From positions 25,676 through 89,675 of the forward strand of contig NZ_KB902452.1 in assembly GCF_000379525.1 (NCBI RefSeq): DNA of 64,000 nt. The letters run 5' to 3'. The stretch comes from Lamprocystis purpurea DSM 4197. GTDB taxonomy: Bacteria; Pseudomonadota; Gammaproteobacteria; Chromatiales; Chromatiaceae. Positions 35,588 to 44,739 of this stretch are shown one piece after another; the first letter of the stretch is position 1, and each line of letters begins with the position of its first letter. The translations under genes were made by a program, and so were the position numbers. The notes below the pieces were generated by a model. It was not told the origin of the DNA. It was given only the letters and a program-made list of their open reading frames with translations, and did not search any database.

Positions 35588-38217
35588 GCCGGCTGCCCCC
35601 CGGCAATCGGCTGGCCAAGAGGCGCCTGTTTCAGCTCACGTTGATCAAGGATGTGATAGTAGGCCAACTTGACCAGGTCGATGATCACCATCCAGGCCAG
35701 GACGTAGAGCCACACGATACCGATCAGGCTCCAGGGCAGCTGCGGCACCAGGACGCCGTACGCGCACATCAGGGCCGCAACGGCCTGGGTCGCCACGATC
35801 GCCAGGAACAGTGGCGCGCTTGGGTAGGGCGGCACGAAGATCGAGCGCCTGGTGCGCACCACGAACAGCAACAGGTGTCCGCCGGCGGCGAGTTGCAGGA
35901 ACAGCATGGTCTGGAGGTGATGGTGGTCGAGGGCGAATTGGGCCATCAACTTGGGATCGCTCATCCATTCCATCCCGGCCAGGACCAGGCCGAAGCTTTG
36001 TGCGATGGCGAGCAGGCCCATCAGCGAGGAGAAGATCAGGATGCGCTGCATTTGCCACCGCACCGGCCGCGCCGCGGTCTCCACATTGTCATAGGCGATG
36101 GTCATGATCGGGATGTCGTCGAGCAGGGCGAGCACCACGATCATGATGGCGGTCAGCGGCTGGAAACCGAAGAACACATAGGCCATGACCACGACGAACA
36201 TGATGTCGAGCGTCATGGCAATACGGTAATAGACATAGGAGCGAATACGCTCGAAGATCTTGCGCGCCTCCACGATCGCATTGACGATGGTCGAGAGTCC
36301 CGGTGCCGTCAGGATCAGGGCCGCGGCGCTGCGGGCGGCATCGGTAGCGCCGCTGACCGCCACGCCGCAATCCGCCTCCTTCAGGGCCGGGGCATCGTTG
36401 ACCCCATCGCCGGTCATGGCGACCAGATGGCCCAACTGCTGGAGGGCTTTGACGATCTGGTATTTGTGCTGCGGGAAGACGCGCCCGAAGCCATCGGCCC
36501 GCTCGACCGCCTGGGCGGCGGACCTCGGGATCTGGTCCGGGTCCGCGCCTTCCTTGAAGACATCCCCGGCCACCAGCAGGTGCCCGCCCATGCCCAATTG
36601 CTTGGCGATCTCGCTGCCGATGGCCACGTCGTCGCCGGTGACCATCTTCACCGCCAGGCCAAGCTTCTGGGTTTCCGCGATGGTCGACTTGGCGTCGGGC
36701 CGCGGCGGGTCCATCAGCGAGAGCAGGCCGATCAGGGTCCAGGTCTTGCCGCCGTCGCCGGAGTTGGCGACCCCGAGCGCCCGGTAACCGCGGCTGGCCA
36801 GGTCGTTGACCTGACCGTCGTACTTACCGCGCGTGACCGGGTCCAGTCCGCACAGTTCGGCAATGGCCTGGGGCGCACCCTTGGCGTACTCAAAGGTTCG
36901 GCCCTGGGCGTCGGTGATCGTCGCCACCGTCTTCTTGTTTACCGGATCGAAGGGCACGAACTTGGTCTGCTTGACGGTATCCAGCGCCTTGGGGTCGGCC
37001 AGGGCATGCAGGACCGCCTGGTCGATCGCATCCTCGCTGTTGCGAAGGCTTGCGAGCGCGGCGGCGAAGACCACGTCCTGGGGCTGGGCCGTACCATAGG
37101 GGATGGGGGCATCCAGCTTGAGCTGATTCATCGTCAGGGTGCCGGTCTTGTCGCTGCACAGCACATCGACACCGGCCAGTTCCTCGATCGCCGAGAGTCG
37201 CGAGACGATCGCCTTCTCCTTGGAGAGCGCGAGGGCCCCCAGGGCCATGGTCACCGACATCACCGCCGGCATCGCCACCGGCACCGAGGCGATGAGCAGC
37301 ACCAGTACGAACTGGGCGATGGCGCCGACCGTGTCCCAGCCCCAGACATCGGCGACCACGACATCGCGATAGACCTGGAAGCCCACCAGCACCACCGCGA
37401 GCGCAATGGCGAGCAGGATCAGGAAGTCGCCGATCTGCAGGACCGCCTTCTCGGAGTGCGACTTGGCGCCCGCGGAGGCGACCAGCTTGGCGGTACGCCC
37501 GAAGAAGGTCTGGTTACCCGTCGCGGTCACCGCCGCCGTCATAGTGCCCTGCTTGGCGATACTGCCCGAGTAGGCGCTGTCGCCCACGCGCTTGGAAACC
37601 GGCAGCGATTCACCGGTCAGGGCCGACTGGTCGACGCTCAAATAATCGCCGTCGATCAGTAGACAGTCGGCCGGCAGGATCTCGCCGGCAGCCACCGTGA
37701 TCACATCGCCCGGAACCAGCTCGGCGGCATCGATGGACAACCACTGACCCCCGCGTAGCGCCCGCGCCTTGAGCGCCAGGCCCTTCTTGAGTGCCGCCAG
37801 CGCATTGGCCGCCTTGTTGTCCTGCCAGAAGCCGACCGCCGCGTTATAGAGCAGGAGCCCCGTCACCACCGCGAAATCGGGCCAGTCCCGGCGCGCCAGC
37901 GAGATCAGGGCCGCCGCCTCGATCATCCAAGGGATGGGCCCCCAGAAATAACCGATGAGCTTGGCCCAGCGGCTCTCCTCATGGGCGACGATAGCGTTGG
38001 GGCCGACCTTCTCCAGCCGGCCCTTGGCCTCGTCCGCGGTGAGGCCCTTGGGCGAGGTCCCGAGTTTGGCGAGTTCGGCCGCGATGGCAGCCGGGCCGAG
38101 GGTGGTCGGCGCCGCCGCACCCGATGAGGCATCGGCGACGGCTGGAGGCGTCGTCGTCGCCACAGTGGCGGCGGCGTCGTCGGGGGCAACGTTGGCAACC
38201 GCAGTGAGGGTGGTCAT
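35584..38217 (-). CDS. P-type (P3A) proton-exporting ATPase
   Basis: The ATG at 38215-38217 follows GGGGAGATACC and gives an 877-residue product. After an alanine-rich N-terminal extension of about 40 residues come the cation-ATPase N-domain, T-G-E-S (201-204), the ion-site helix A-S-V-P-V-A-M-P-A, the phosphorylated Asp356 in D-K-T-G-T-L-T, and T-G-D-G-V-N-D-A-P. Overall similarity is to plasma-membrane proton-efflux ATPases of plants, fungi and some bacteria. It would pump protons out of the cytoplasm at the cost of ATP, a direct acid-stress function. A small gene precedes it and PPK2 follows with overlap; the shared operator-promoter lies upstream of the small gene. Confidence 0.93.
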   Translation of the reverse strand: MTTLTAVANVAPDDAAATVATTTPPAVADASSGAAAPTTLGPAAIAAELAKLGTSPKGLTADEAKGRLEKVGPNAIVAHEESRWAKLIGYFWGPIPWMIEAAALISLARRDWPDFAVVTGLLLYNAAVGFWQDNKAANALAALKKGLALKARALRGGQWLSIDAAELVPGDVITVAAGEILPADCLLIDGDYLSVDQSALTGESLPVSKRVGDSAYSGSIAKQGTMTAAVTATGNQTFFGRTAKLVASAGAKSHSEKAVLQIGDFLILLAIALAVVLVGFQVYRDVVVADVWGWDTVGAIAQFVLVLLIASVPVAMPAVMSVTMALGALALSKEKAIVSRLSAIEELAGVDVLCSDKTGTLTMNQLKLDAPIPYGTAQPQDVVFAAALASLRNSEDAIDQAVLHALADPKALDTVKQTKFVPFDPVNKKTVATITDAQGRTFEYAKGAPQAIAELCGLDPVTRGKYDGQVNDLASRGYRALGVANSGDGGKTWTLIGLLSLMDPPRPDAKSTIAETQKLGLAVKMVTGDDVAIGSEIAKQLGMGGHLLVAGDVFKEGADPDQIPRSAAQAVERADGFGRVFPQHKYQIVKALQQLGHLVAMTGDGVNDAPALKEADCGVAVSGATDAARSAAALILTAPGLSTIVNAIVEARKIFERIRSYVYYRIAMTLDIMFVVVMAYVFFGFQPLTAIMIVVLALLDDIPIMTIAYDNVETAARPVRWQMQRILIFSSLMGLLAIAQSFGLVLAGMEWMSDPKLMAQFALDHHHLQTMLFLQLAAGGHLLLFVVRTRRSIFVPPYPSAPLFLAIVATQAVAALMCAYGVLVPQLPWSLIGIVWLYVLAWMVIIDLVKLAYYHILDQRELKQAPLGQPIAGGQPA

Positions 38218-38248
38218 GGTATCTCCCCAATCAATGGTTTTGGGACCG

Positions 38249-38452
38249 CTAGTCCTGATTCGCTTCGACCTCGGCCAGCGCGGACTTGATAGCCTGGATG
38301 ACCAGGCCCCGCGCCTTGCCCTCATCATCGACGTCCGGCACGTCCCACTCCATGATGCGGAGGTATTTCTTCAGCACATGCTGGACGTCCTCAACGAGCT
38401 CCCGGTGATAGCGGGCCAGCTCGATCTTTTCACTGTCTTCACTTTCGCTCAT
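38249..38452 (-). CDS. Small hypothetical protein, 67 aa, first gene of the proton ATPase operon
   Basis: The start ATG at 38450-38452 follows GAGAGGATT. The product is acidic and helical (S-E-S-E-D-S-E-K-I-E-L-A-R-Y-H-R-E-L-V-E-D-V-Q near the start, A-I-K-S-A-L-A-E-V-E at the end) with no signal peptide or membrane segment. It lies 31 bases upstream of the ATPase start, and both are read from the promoter at 38623-38677. A regulatory or accessory role for the ATPase is possible, but I do not recognise the family. Confidence 0.7.
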   Translation of the reverse strand: MSESEDSEKIELARYHRELVEDVQHVLKKYLRIMEWDVPDVDDEGKARGLVIQAIKSALAEVEANQD

Positions 38453-38622
38453 GGGTGCAATCCTCTCGGTGAACCGACGACTCGATGATTGGCCGCATTG
38501 ATCGACGCGGCCAGGCGCATCCGCTGATTGGGATGCGACCGGTAGCGACCGGCAATGTCTCATTCAGTGAGGCGACTACGGTCGCGACCGGAATAGGCTG
38601 TGATCGTGTCAGCGAATGGCCA

Positions 38623-38677
38623 AAGTTAGCGCACCCTTGCGAGCGGCGGCAAGCCGGCAAGTACCCAATATGGGCCA
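38623..38677 (-). promoter_or_regulatory. Operator-promoter of the proton ATPase-PPK2 operon (palindrome-9-TTGCCG-18-TAACTT)
   Basis: Plus-strand 38662-38677 reads TACCCAATATGGGCCA. Leftward it is followed by 9 bases, TTGCCG (38647-38652), 18 bases and TAACTT (38623-38628), giving a leader of about 165 bases before the small first gene. Confidence 0.76.
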
Positions 38678-38798
38678 GTGCACAGGCTCATCCGCGCGGT
38701 GCGTGCGCATGCCTGTGCCAAGGCAGGATGGACCCCGATCATGATGATTTTGTTACGGCTCCTGGTCACCACTGAAGGCCGGCGCACCCCGCGCGATA

Positions 38799-38851
38799 TG
38801 GCCCATTTTGAGTACCCGCCGCATTGACTCGCGTTTCGCAATGGCTAAAGT
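38799..38851 (+). promoter_or_regulatory. Operator-promoter of the DUF3141-Pta-AckA operon (palindrome-9-TTGACT-16-TAAAGT)
   Basis: TGGCCCATTTTGAGTA (38799-38814) is followed by 9 bases, TTGACT (38824-38829), 16 bases and TAAAGT (38846-38851). The -10 spacing is 2 bases shorter than elsewhere. It is 121 bases from the oppositely oriented copy serving the proton ATPase operon. Confidence 0.7.
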
Positions 38852-38899
38852 CGCTACCTGTTATAGCCTTCGTACCTGATATCCAGACAGAGCCTTGGT

Positions 38900-38927
38900 G
38901 TAGAGGCGGGTTTGAAACCCGCCCCTA
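38900..38927. repeat. Extragenic hairpin element
   Basis: GGCGGGTTTGAAACCCGCC at 38905-38923 is a perfect 9-base-arm inverted repeat around one central base, extended by GTAG and CTAC ends. It lies in the leader of the DUF3141 operon. It resembles REP-like elements common in proteobacteria; it could also act as an RNA structure in the leader. Confidence 0.6.
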
Positions 38928-39067
38928 CGTCCGGTTATCACGTCCGGTAGCTATATCAGGAAAGTTCTGAAGGCAGACGCTCTGTACGGGTGCAGATTCG
39001 ATTCTTGCGTCCCTCGCAGCCCTGGTCCGTGACCCAGTCAACCCAACCTTCCTTATTGGAGTACAAG

Positions 39068-41347
39068 ATGGCAACTGATCCAGTGTCAAAGCCGGCCGCG
39101 ACAGTGAGTCCGCTCGCAACGCCTTACGCCGCCTTTAACGGGGCGCCTTACGCCGCCTTCAACGGGGCCTTGCCGGAGTATCTGATCGACGCCTTTCAGC
39201 GTAGCGTACTCTTCCTCGAATTGCTGCGCGAGCGCGGCAACGAGCAGGCCGAGATCACGTCCCAGCCGCTGGCGACCGTACTGCGCTTCGAGCACGAAAT
39301 CCTGATCAGTGGCCGCTCGCTGCCAAAGCCGATCAACTATTCGCTCTCGCGTATCGTCCCGCCGGTCGGGACCATCATCGACTCGCGCAAACGCCCCGTG
39401 GTGGTGGTGGACCCGCGCGCCGGCCAAGGCCCCGGCATCGGCGGCTTCAAGGCGCAGAGCGAGATCGGCGATGCTCTGGCCGCCGGTCACCCCGTGTATT
39501 TCATCGGATTTGCGGCCACGCCCGAGCCCGGCCAGCAGTTCCTGCATATCGTGGAGGGCCAAGTCAAGTTCTTCGAGCGCATCGTCGAAATGCACCCCGA
39601 CGCCCCGCGCCCCTTCGCCATCGGCAACTGCCAGGCGGGCTACCAGACGCTGATGGTCGCCATGCTGCGGCCGGACCTCTTCGGCCCCTGCCTGGTCGCC
39701 GGTTCGCCGATCTCCTACTGGCAAGGGGTGCACGGCAAGAACCCGATGCGCTATTCCGGCGGTCTGCTCGGCGGCAGTTGGCTGACGGCACTGACCAGCG
39801 ATCTCAGCGACGGCAAATTCGATGGGACCTGGCTGATCCTCAACTTCGACAACCTCAACCCGGCCAACTGGCTGTGGGGCAAGCAGTACGATGTCTATGC
39901 CAACATCGACACCGACGCCAAGCGCTTCCTGGAGTTCGAGAAGTGGTGGGGCGACTTCATCCAGCTCAACGGCGACGAGCTCCAGTTCCTGGTCGACAAC
40001 CTCTTCGTCGGCGACAAGCTGACCCGCAACCAGTTGCAGTCGAGCGACGGCAAGGTCTTCGACCTGCGCAACATCACCTCCCCGATCATCGTCTTCACCT
40101 CGCTTGGCGACAACATCAGTCCGCCCCAGCAGACGCTCGGCTGGATCCTCGATCTGTACCGCGACGTCGATGACATCCGCGCCACCGGCCGGACCATCGT
40201 CTATTGCCTGAACCAAAAGGTCGGACACCTCGCCATCTTCGTCTCCTCAAAGGTCGGGGCCAAGGAGGACGAGGAGTTCGTGCAATTGATGGACGTCATC
40301 GACTGCCTACCGCCCGGTCTCTATGAGATGGTCATCGACCCGCGCCCGGCCGACCTGCCCCCGGGCGGCTTCGTGACCGGTGACTGGATCTGCCGCTTCG
40401 AGGCCCGCTCGCTCGACGACATCCGCGCCCTGGGGCGCAACAGCGAGGAGGACGACCGCGCCTTCGCCGCCGCGGCCCGGCTGTCGGAACTGAACCACTC
40501 GATCTACCGGACCATGATGCAGCCGCTGGTGCGCGCAATGGTCAGCCACCCGGCGGCAGAGTTCGCCCGCACCATGAACCCGCTGCGCCTGAGCTACACC
40601 CTGTTCGCGGACAGCAACCCCTGGATGAAGGGCATGCAACAGCTCGCCACTGCGGTGTCCGCCGACCGCAAGCCGGCGGCGCCCGACAACCCCTTCCTCG
40701 CGCTGCAGCAGCAGGTCTCCGATCAGATCGTCGCCAACCTGGACGCCTACCGCGCGGCGCGTGACCAGTTCGCTGAGCAGCTGTTCTTCGGCTTCTACGG
40801 CGCGCCGCTGGTACAGGGGCTGCTCGGGCTCAACACCGCGACCCCGGTGCGCCAACTCCCAGGCACCTCGCCGGAGGTGTTGGCGGCGCGTGAGGCGCAA
40901 GCGGCGGCCTACGCCGCCAAGCTCAACAGCGGCGGCTTCGACGAGGCCCTGACGCGGGCGGTGCTTTACGTCATCGCCGCCGAGCGCTCACTCGACGAGC
41001 GTTGCGCACTCGCGCTCAACGCCGCGCGCCAGAAGTTCATGCACTTGTCGCTGGACGCATTCAAGTCGCTGGTGCGCGACCAGTTCTTCGTGCTGCTCGG
41101 CGAGCGCGAACGCGCGGTGGAGGCCCTGGCGACACTCGTGCCGGAGGCCGAGGAGCGTGCCGAGTTGCTCAAACAACTGGATGCGATCATCGGTGCAGGT
41201 GACCCCGCGACCCCTGCCGAGCATGAACGCCTCGCCCGACTGTCGCAGGTCCTGGCGGTGCCGACCGAGAAGCTGGCGTCCCTGGCGGCCTTCCGCCGTG
41301 TCCACGCCGCCAAGGCGGCCGGCCAGCACGCCACGGGGTCGCGCTGA
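39068..41347 (+). CDS. DUF3141 protein, poly(3-hydroxyalkanoate) synthase-like alpha/beta hydrolase
   Basis: The ATG at 39068 follows GGAG and opens a 759-residue product. The central part is a PhaC-like alpha/beta hydrolase with a cysteine lipase-box-like motif G-N-C-Q-A-G (near residue 192), D-P-R-A-G-Q-G-P-G-I-G-G-F-K upstream, and later G-D-N-I-S-P-P-Q-Q and K-V-G-H-L-A-I-F supplying the Asp and His positions. This fits the DUF3141 family, often annotated as poly(3-hydroxyalkanoate) synthetase and often found next to phosphotransacylase and acetate kinase, as here. Near the N-terminus a 24-base unit is duplicated (39122-39169), giving P-Y-A-A-F-N-G-A twice. True polymerase activity is unproven. 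Confidence 0.86.
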   Translation: MATDPVSKPAATVSPLATPYAAFNGAPYAAFNGALPEYLIDAFQRSVLFLELLRERGNEQAEITSQPLATVLRFEHEILISGRSLPKPINYSLSRIVPPVGTIIDSRKRPVVVVDPRAGQGPGIGGFKAQSEIGDALAAGHPVYFIGFAATPEPGQQFLHIVEGQVKFFERIVEMHPDAPRPFAIGNCQAGYQTLMVAMLRPDLFGPCLVAGSPISYWQGVHGKNPMRYSGGLLGGSWLTALTSDLSDGKFDGTWLILNFDNLNPANWLWGKQYDVYANIDTDAKRFLEFEKWWGDFIQLNGDELQFLVDNLFVGDKLTRNQLQSSDGKVFDLRNITSPIIVFTSLGDNISPPQQTLGWILDLYRDVDDIRATGRTIVYCLNQKVGHLAIFVSSKVGAKEDEEFVQLMDVIDCLPPGLYEMVIDPRPADLPPGGFVTGDWICRFEARSLDDIRALGRNSEEDDRAFAAAARLSELNHSIYRTMMQPLVRAMVSHPAAEFARTMNPLRLSYTLFADSNPWMKGMQQLATAVSADRKPAAPDNPFLALQQQVSDQIVANLDAYRAARDQFAEQLFFGFYGAPLVQGLLGLNTATPVRQLPGTSPEVLAAREAQAAAYAAKLNSGGFDEALTRAVLYVIAAERSLDERCALALNAARQKFMHLSLDAFKSLVRDQFFVLLGERERAVEALATLVPEAEERAELLKQLDAIIGAGDPATPAEHERLARLSQVLAVPTEKLASLAAFRRVHAAKAAGQHATGSR

Positions 41348-41397
41348 GCCGGTCGCCCAGATCAGGTTGCGCCCAGATCCGCACTGGAGTCATTACC

Positions 41398-42756
41398 ATG
41401 CAGACGCTCGTGAACAAGACCTTCGATGAGATTGCCCAGGGCGACACCGCCGCCATGCAGCGCACCCTGCAGGCCGGCGACCTGCGGGCCTGGGCCGCCG
41501 CCTTCGGCGATCCGGACACGGTCGCCGGCCCCGGCGAAGACCAGGCCGCCGCCGGGATCGTCACCGCCATCCTGACCGGTTTGGTCGGCTCGGCCCTGCC
41601 GGGCCCTGGGTCCTGCGTCCGTGCCGCCTCGGTGCAGATCAAGGCCGAGTTGCCGATCGACTCCGCCCTGACCGCGCGGTTGTTGGTGCGAGAGAAGCGA
41701 GACCACGGGATCGTCGTCCTCGACGGCCAGTGCACCGACGCGGCGGGCCAGGTCGTCGCGACCGCGACCCTGGAAGTACTGGCACCGACGACCCGGCAGC
41801 AGCGCCAACTGGCCGAGCATCGGCTGGAACGGCTGATCGAGCGCTGCCGGGGCTCAAAGCCCATGCTGACCGGCGTCGTGCACCCGTGCAGCACCGATGC
41901 ATTGGCGGGCGCGGTGGAGGCCGCCGCGGCCGGGTTGATCGTGCCGGTGCTGTTCGGACCACAAGCGGAGATCAAGACAGTCGCTGCGAAGGCGGATCTC
42001 GATATTACCAAATGCCGCATCGTCGATGCGGACGGCGCCGAGGACTCGGCCCAGAAGGCGGCAGCGGCGGCCGGCGCCGGCGAGGTCGCCGCCCTGATGA
42101 AGGGCAGCCTGCACACCGACGTGCTGCTGCACGCGGTGATGCAGAAAGAGGCGGGGCTGCGCACCGGCCGGCTGCTCAGCCACTGTGCCATGGTCTCGGT
42201 GCCGACCTACGCGCGCCGCTTCGTGGTCACGGACGTGGCGCTCAACATCGCCCCGGACACCGACCAGAAGCGTGACATCTGCCAGAACGCCATCGGCTTC
42301 GCCCGCGCCCTCGGCATCGAGGTCCCCAAGGTGGCCGTCCTGGCGGCCGTGGAGATGGTGCGAACCAAGATGCCGGCCTCCCTCGACGGAGCGATCCTCG
42401 CCAAGATGGCCGACCGCCGCCAGATCGTCGGCGGTATCGTCGACGGGCCACTCGACCTCGATGCCGCGGTGGACCTGGGGGCCGCGCGGATCAAGCACAT
42501 CGAGTCCCCGGTCGCGGGCCTCGCCGATGTCCTGCTGGTGCCGAACATCGAGGCCGGCAACATGGTGTACAAGAACCTCGCCTTCATGGCCGATGCTCAG
42601 ACCGCCGGTCTGGTAGTGGGTGCCCGGGTGCCGGTGATCCTCACCAGCCGCGCCGACACCGCCGCCGCGCGCCGCTTCTCGGCCGCCGCCGCCGTACTCT
42701 ACGCCGATGCACTGGCGCGCGATCCCAGCATCCTGAACCCCGAAACCGCGGAGTGA
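41398..42756 (+). CDS. MaoC-domain/phosphate acyltransferase fusion
   Basis: A 452-residue fusion. Residues about 10-130 form a hotdog (MaoC/enoyl-CoA hydratase-like) domain, with G-I-V-T-A-I-L-T-G-L-V-G-S-A-L-P-G-P-G at the active-site helix. The remainder is a phosphate acetyl/butyryltransferase domain with L-L-H-A-V-M-Q-K-E-A-G-L-R-T and V-L-L-V-P-N-I-E-A-G-N-M-V-Y-K. The enzyme converts acyl-CoA plus phosphate to acyl-phosphate, which the next gene product uses to make ATP. It starts 50 bases after DUF3141 and 6 bases before ackA, in one operon. The chain length of the acyl group cannot be read from sequence. Confidence 0.9.
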   Translation: MQTLVNKTFDEIAQGDTAAMQRTLQAGDLRAWAAAFGDPDTVAGPGEDQAAAGIVTAILTGLVGSALPGPGSCVRAASVQIKAELPIDSALTARLLVREKRDHGIVVLDGQCTDAAGQVVATATLEVLAPTTRQQRQLAEHRLERLIERCRGSKPMLTGVVHPCSTDALAGAVEAAAAGLIVPVLFGPQAEIKTVAAKADLDITKCRIVDADGAEDSAQKAAAAAGAGEVAALMKGSLHTDVLLHAVMQKEAGLRTGRLLSHCAMVSVPTYARRFVVTDVALNIAPDTDQKRDICQNAIGFARALGIEVPKVAVLAAVEMVRTKMPASLDGAILAKMADRRQIVGGIVDGPLDLDAAVDLGAARIKHIESPVAGLADVLLVPNIEAGNMVYKNLAFMADAQTAGLVVGARVPVILTSRADTAAARRFSAAAAVLYADALARDPSILNPETAE

Positions 42757-42762
42757 CCGGCC

Positions 42763-43941
42763 ATGAGCGACGCCATCGTTTGTTTCAACGCGGGTTCCAC
42801 CAGCCTGAAGTTCAGCGCCTACGCGGCTAGCGGACCCGGCGACCTGACCCTGATCAGTCACGGTCAAATCGACGGGATGCAGACCGACCCGCAATTCATC
42901 GTCAAGGACACGAGCGGCAAGACCCTGGACGAGCATGCCTGGGGCAAGGGTCAGGAACTCGACCACCGCGCCGCCTTGCAGTTCGTCATCGGCTGGATCG
43001 AGCACCACAGCGCAGGGATGAAGGTGATCGGCGCCGGGCATCGCGTGGTGCTCGGCGGCACCCGCTTCGAGTCACCGGTGCTGATCGACGCCGGGGTGCT
43101 CGACTATCTCGAATCGCTCGTGGTCATGGAGCCCTCGCATCAGGCCTATGAGGTGCGCGGGGCGCGGGCACTCGCCGAGGTGTTTCCCGGACTCCCGCAG
43201 GTAGCCGTCTTCGACAGCTCCTTCCATCGCACGATGCCCGAGGTCGCCCAGGTCTATGCCCTGCCCAAGGACGTGCTGGACGCCGGGGCGCGGCACTGGG
43301 GCTATCACGGCATCTCCTATGACTACATCAGCCGGCAGGTACCCAAATACGCCCCTGGGGCGCGCCGGGTGATCGCCGCGCATCTGGGGGGCGGCACCAG
43401 CCTATGCGCCATGCTGGACGGCAAGAGCATTGAGACAAGCATGGGCTTCGCCGGGGTGTCCGGCCTGCCGATGGGGACCCGCTCGGGCGATGTCCCGGCG
43501 GACCTGCTCTTCTACCTGCTGCGCACCAAGTGTTTTACCGATGAGTCACTGGAGAAGATGCTGTACGAGCGCTCCGGACTGCTTGGTCTGTCGGGCATCA
43601 GTAGCGACATGCGCGACCTCCAAGCGAGCACCGATCCGCGCGCCGCCGCAGCCATCGAGTACTTCGTCTATGCCATGACCAAGTACGTCGGGGCCTATAC
43701 CGCGGTGTTGGGTGGACTTGACGCGCTCGTCTTCACCGCTGGTATCGGCGAGCGTTCCGCCATCGTGCGAGCGGGGCTCTGCCGTGCGCTTTCCTGGCTC
43801 GGCGTGACCCTGGACGAAGCGGGCAATGCCGGCAATGGCCCGCGCATCTCGACCGACGACAGCCGGGTGTCAGTCTGGGTCATTCCGACGAACGAGGAGT
43901 TGATGATCGCGCAGCATACCTTGGCGTTGGTGCGGCCTTAG
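42763..43941 (+). CDS. ackA: Acetate kinase family acyl kinase
   Basis: A 392-residue member of the acetate/butyrate kinase family. It has F-N-A-G-S-T-S-L-K-F at the start, G-H-R-V-V-L-G-G near residue 88, F-D-S-S-F-H-R-T-M-P near 150, H-W-G-Y-H-G-I-S and H-L-G-G-G-T-S-L for phosphate binding, and F-T-A-G-I-G-E-R-S near 325. It makes ATP and a carboxylate from acyl-phosphate. It directly follows the phosphate acyltransferase gene. In this cluster it may provide ATP when respiration or proton motive force fails. I use the symbol for the family; the preferred substrate is not proven. Confidence 0.92.
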   Translation: MSDAIVCFNAGSTSLKFSAYAASGPGDLTLISHGQIDGMQTDPQFIVKDTSGKTLDEHAWGKGQELDHRAALQFVIGWIEHHSAGMKVIGAGHRVVLGGTRFESPVLIDAGVLDYLESLVVMEPSHQAYEVRGARALAEVFPGLPQVAVFDSSFHRTMPEVAQVYALPKDVLDAGARHWGYHGISYDYISRQVPKYAPGARRVIAAHLGGGTSLCAMLDGKSIETSMGFAGVSGLPMGTRSGDVPADLLFYLLRTKCFTDESLEKMLYERSGLLGLSGISSDMRDLQASTDPRAAAAIEYFVYAMTKYVGAYTAVLGGLDALVFTAGIGERSAIVRAGLCRALSWLGVTLDEAGNAGNGPRISTDDSRVSVWVIPTNEELMIAQHTLALVRP

Positions 43942-43963
43942 CCTGATCACGCTCACCGCCGAG

Positions 43964-44110
43964 ATGGCCCAGGCCGTGCGCGGCGGTGCCGTGCAGGCGC
44001 GCGAGTACGCCTCCAGCAACGCGATCACCCGCGAGGCCCTGCGCGACTGGCGGCACAAGCGGGCCTTGCCATTAGGTGCTGGGGCAGTGGGTTGCTGTCA
44101 AGACCAATAG
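43964..44110 (+). other. Short protein-like frame, probable gene remnant
   Basis: A 48-codon frame after ackA reads M-A-Q-A-V-R-G-G-A-V-Q-A-R-E-Y-A-S-S-N-A and R-E-A-L-R-D-W-R-H-K-R-A-L-P. It is open upstream of its ATG and has no ribosome site, so it looks like the end of a lost gene. I do not recognise the family. Confidence 0.25.
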
Positions 44111-44124
44111 AGGTGCGTTGAGTC

Positions 44125-44583
44125 ATGCCATCCGCTGGCGGCATCACCGGACGTCATGTGTATCTTGTATTTTCCTTGGCTTGGCTGTTAATTGCGAGCC
44201 TGTTCTTTTTCCACGCCAGTCTGCTCTTTGAAGTCGCCTGGCACATGCAGAGGTATGGCGCCTGGCTCATACCGCATCTCGGCCCCCGCAGCGCCGGCAA
44301 GGCGATTATCTTCGGCTGCTTCGTCATGCTCTTCTTCGCCCATCTCGCGGAGTCCATGGCCTGGGGACTCCTGATCTGGCGCGCGGGGCTGACCCCGAGT
44401 TTCTCCGCGGGACTGTATTTTTCCGCCACGTCGATGACCGCGCTCGGTTATGGCGATGTCGTGCTGCTGCCGCCCTGGCGAATCTTCGGCCCCCTGATGG
44501 CCATCAGTGGCCTTCTAATGTTCGGTTGTTCGACCGCCTTTCTGTTCGTCGTCATACAAGCGGTCTGGGAGCATCTGGGTTGA
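44125..44583 (+). CDS. Small potassium channel-like protein
   Basis: A 152-residue membrane protein. An N-terminal membrane segment (residues about 12-35) and a second one (about 58-85) precede a pore loop with S-M-T-A-L-G-Y-G-D-V-V, the potassium selectivity filter of the ion-channel-2 family. A final membrane segment (M-A-I-S-G-L-L-M-F-G-C-S-T-A-F-L-F-V-V) closes it. It lacks RCK/TrkA cytoplasmic domains. It follows the acyl kinase in the same direction and may share its transcript. Potassium flux would help set membrane potential during acid stress, which is inference. Confidence 0.84.
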   Translation: MPSAGGITGRHVYLVFSLAWLLIASLFFFHASLLFEVAWHMQRYGAWLIPHLGPRSAGKAIIFGCFVMLFFAHLAESMAWGLLIWRAGLTPSFSAGLYFSATSMTALGYGDVVLLPPWRIFGPLMAISGLLMFGCSTAFLFVVIQAVWEHLG

Positions 44584-44739
44584 CGAAAAGTCCAGTCATT
44601 GATCCAGTCGAAGAAGGCCACCGCTGGAGGCTGTTGCGCAGGATGGCGAAGCGGTCCCTGAATGCCCCGTCCGGTTCTCCCCCGATGCTAGGCTCGCAAC
44701 GACCGTCGCCTACGGGCGGTGCCCCTCAATAACACGGCT

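Noticed and set aside
35518-37662. Rightward open frame of about 700 codons opposite the proton ATPase
   Set aside because: H/D/Q/G-rich composition typical of antisense translation; the ATPase on the minus strand has all P-type motifs.
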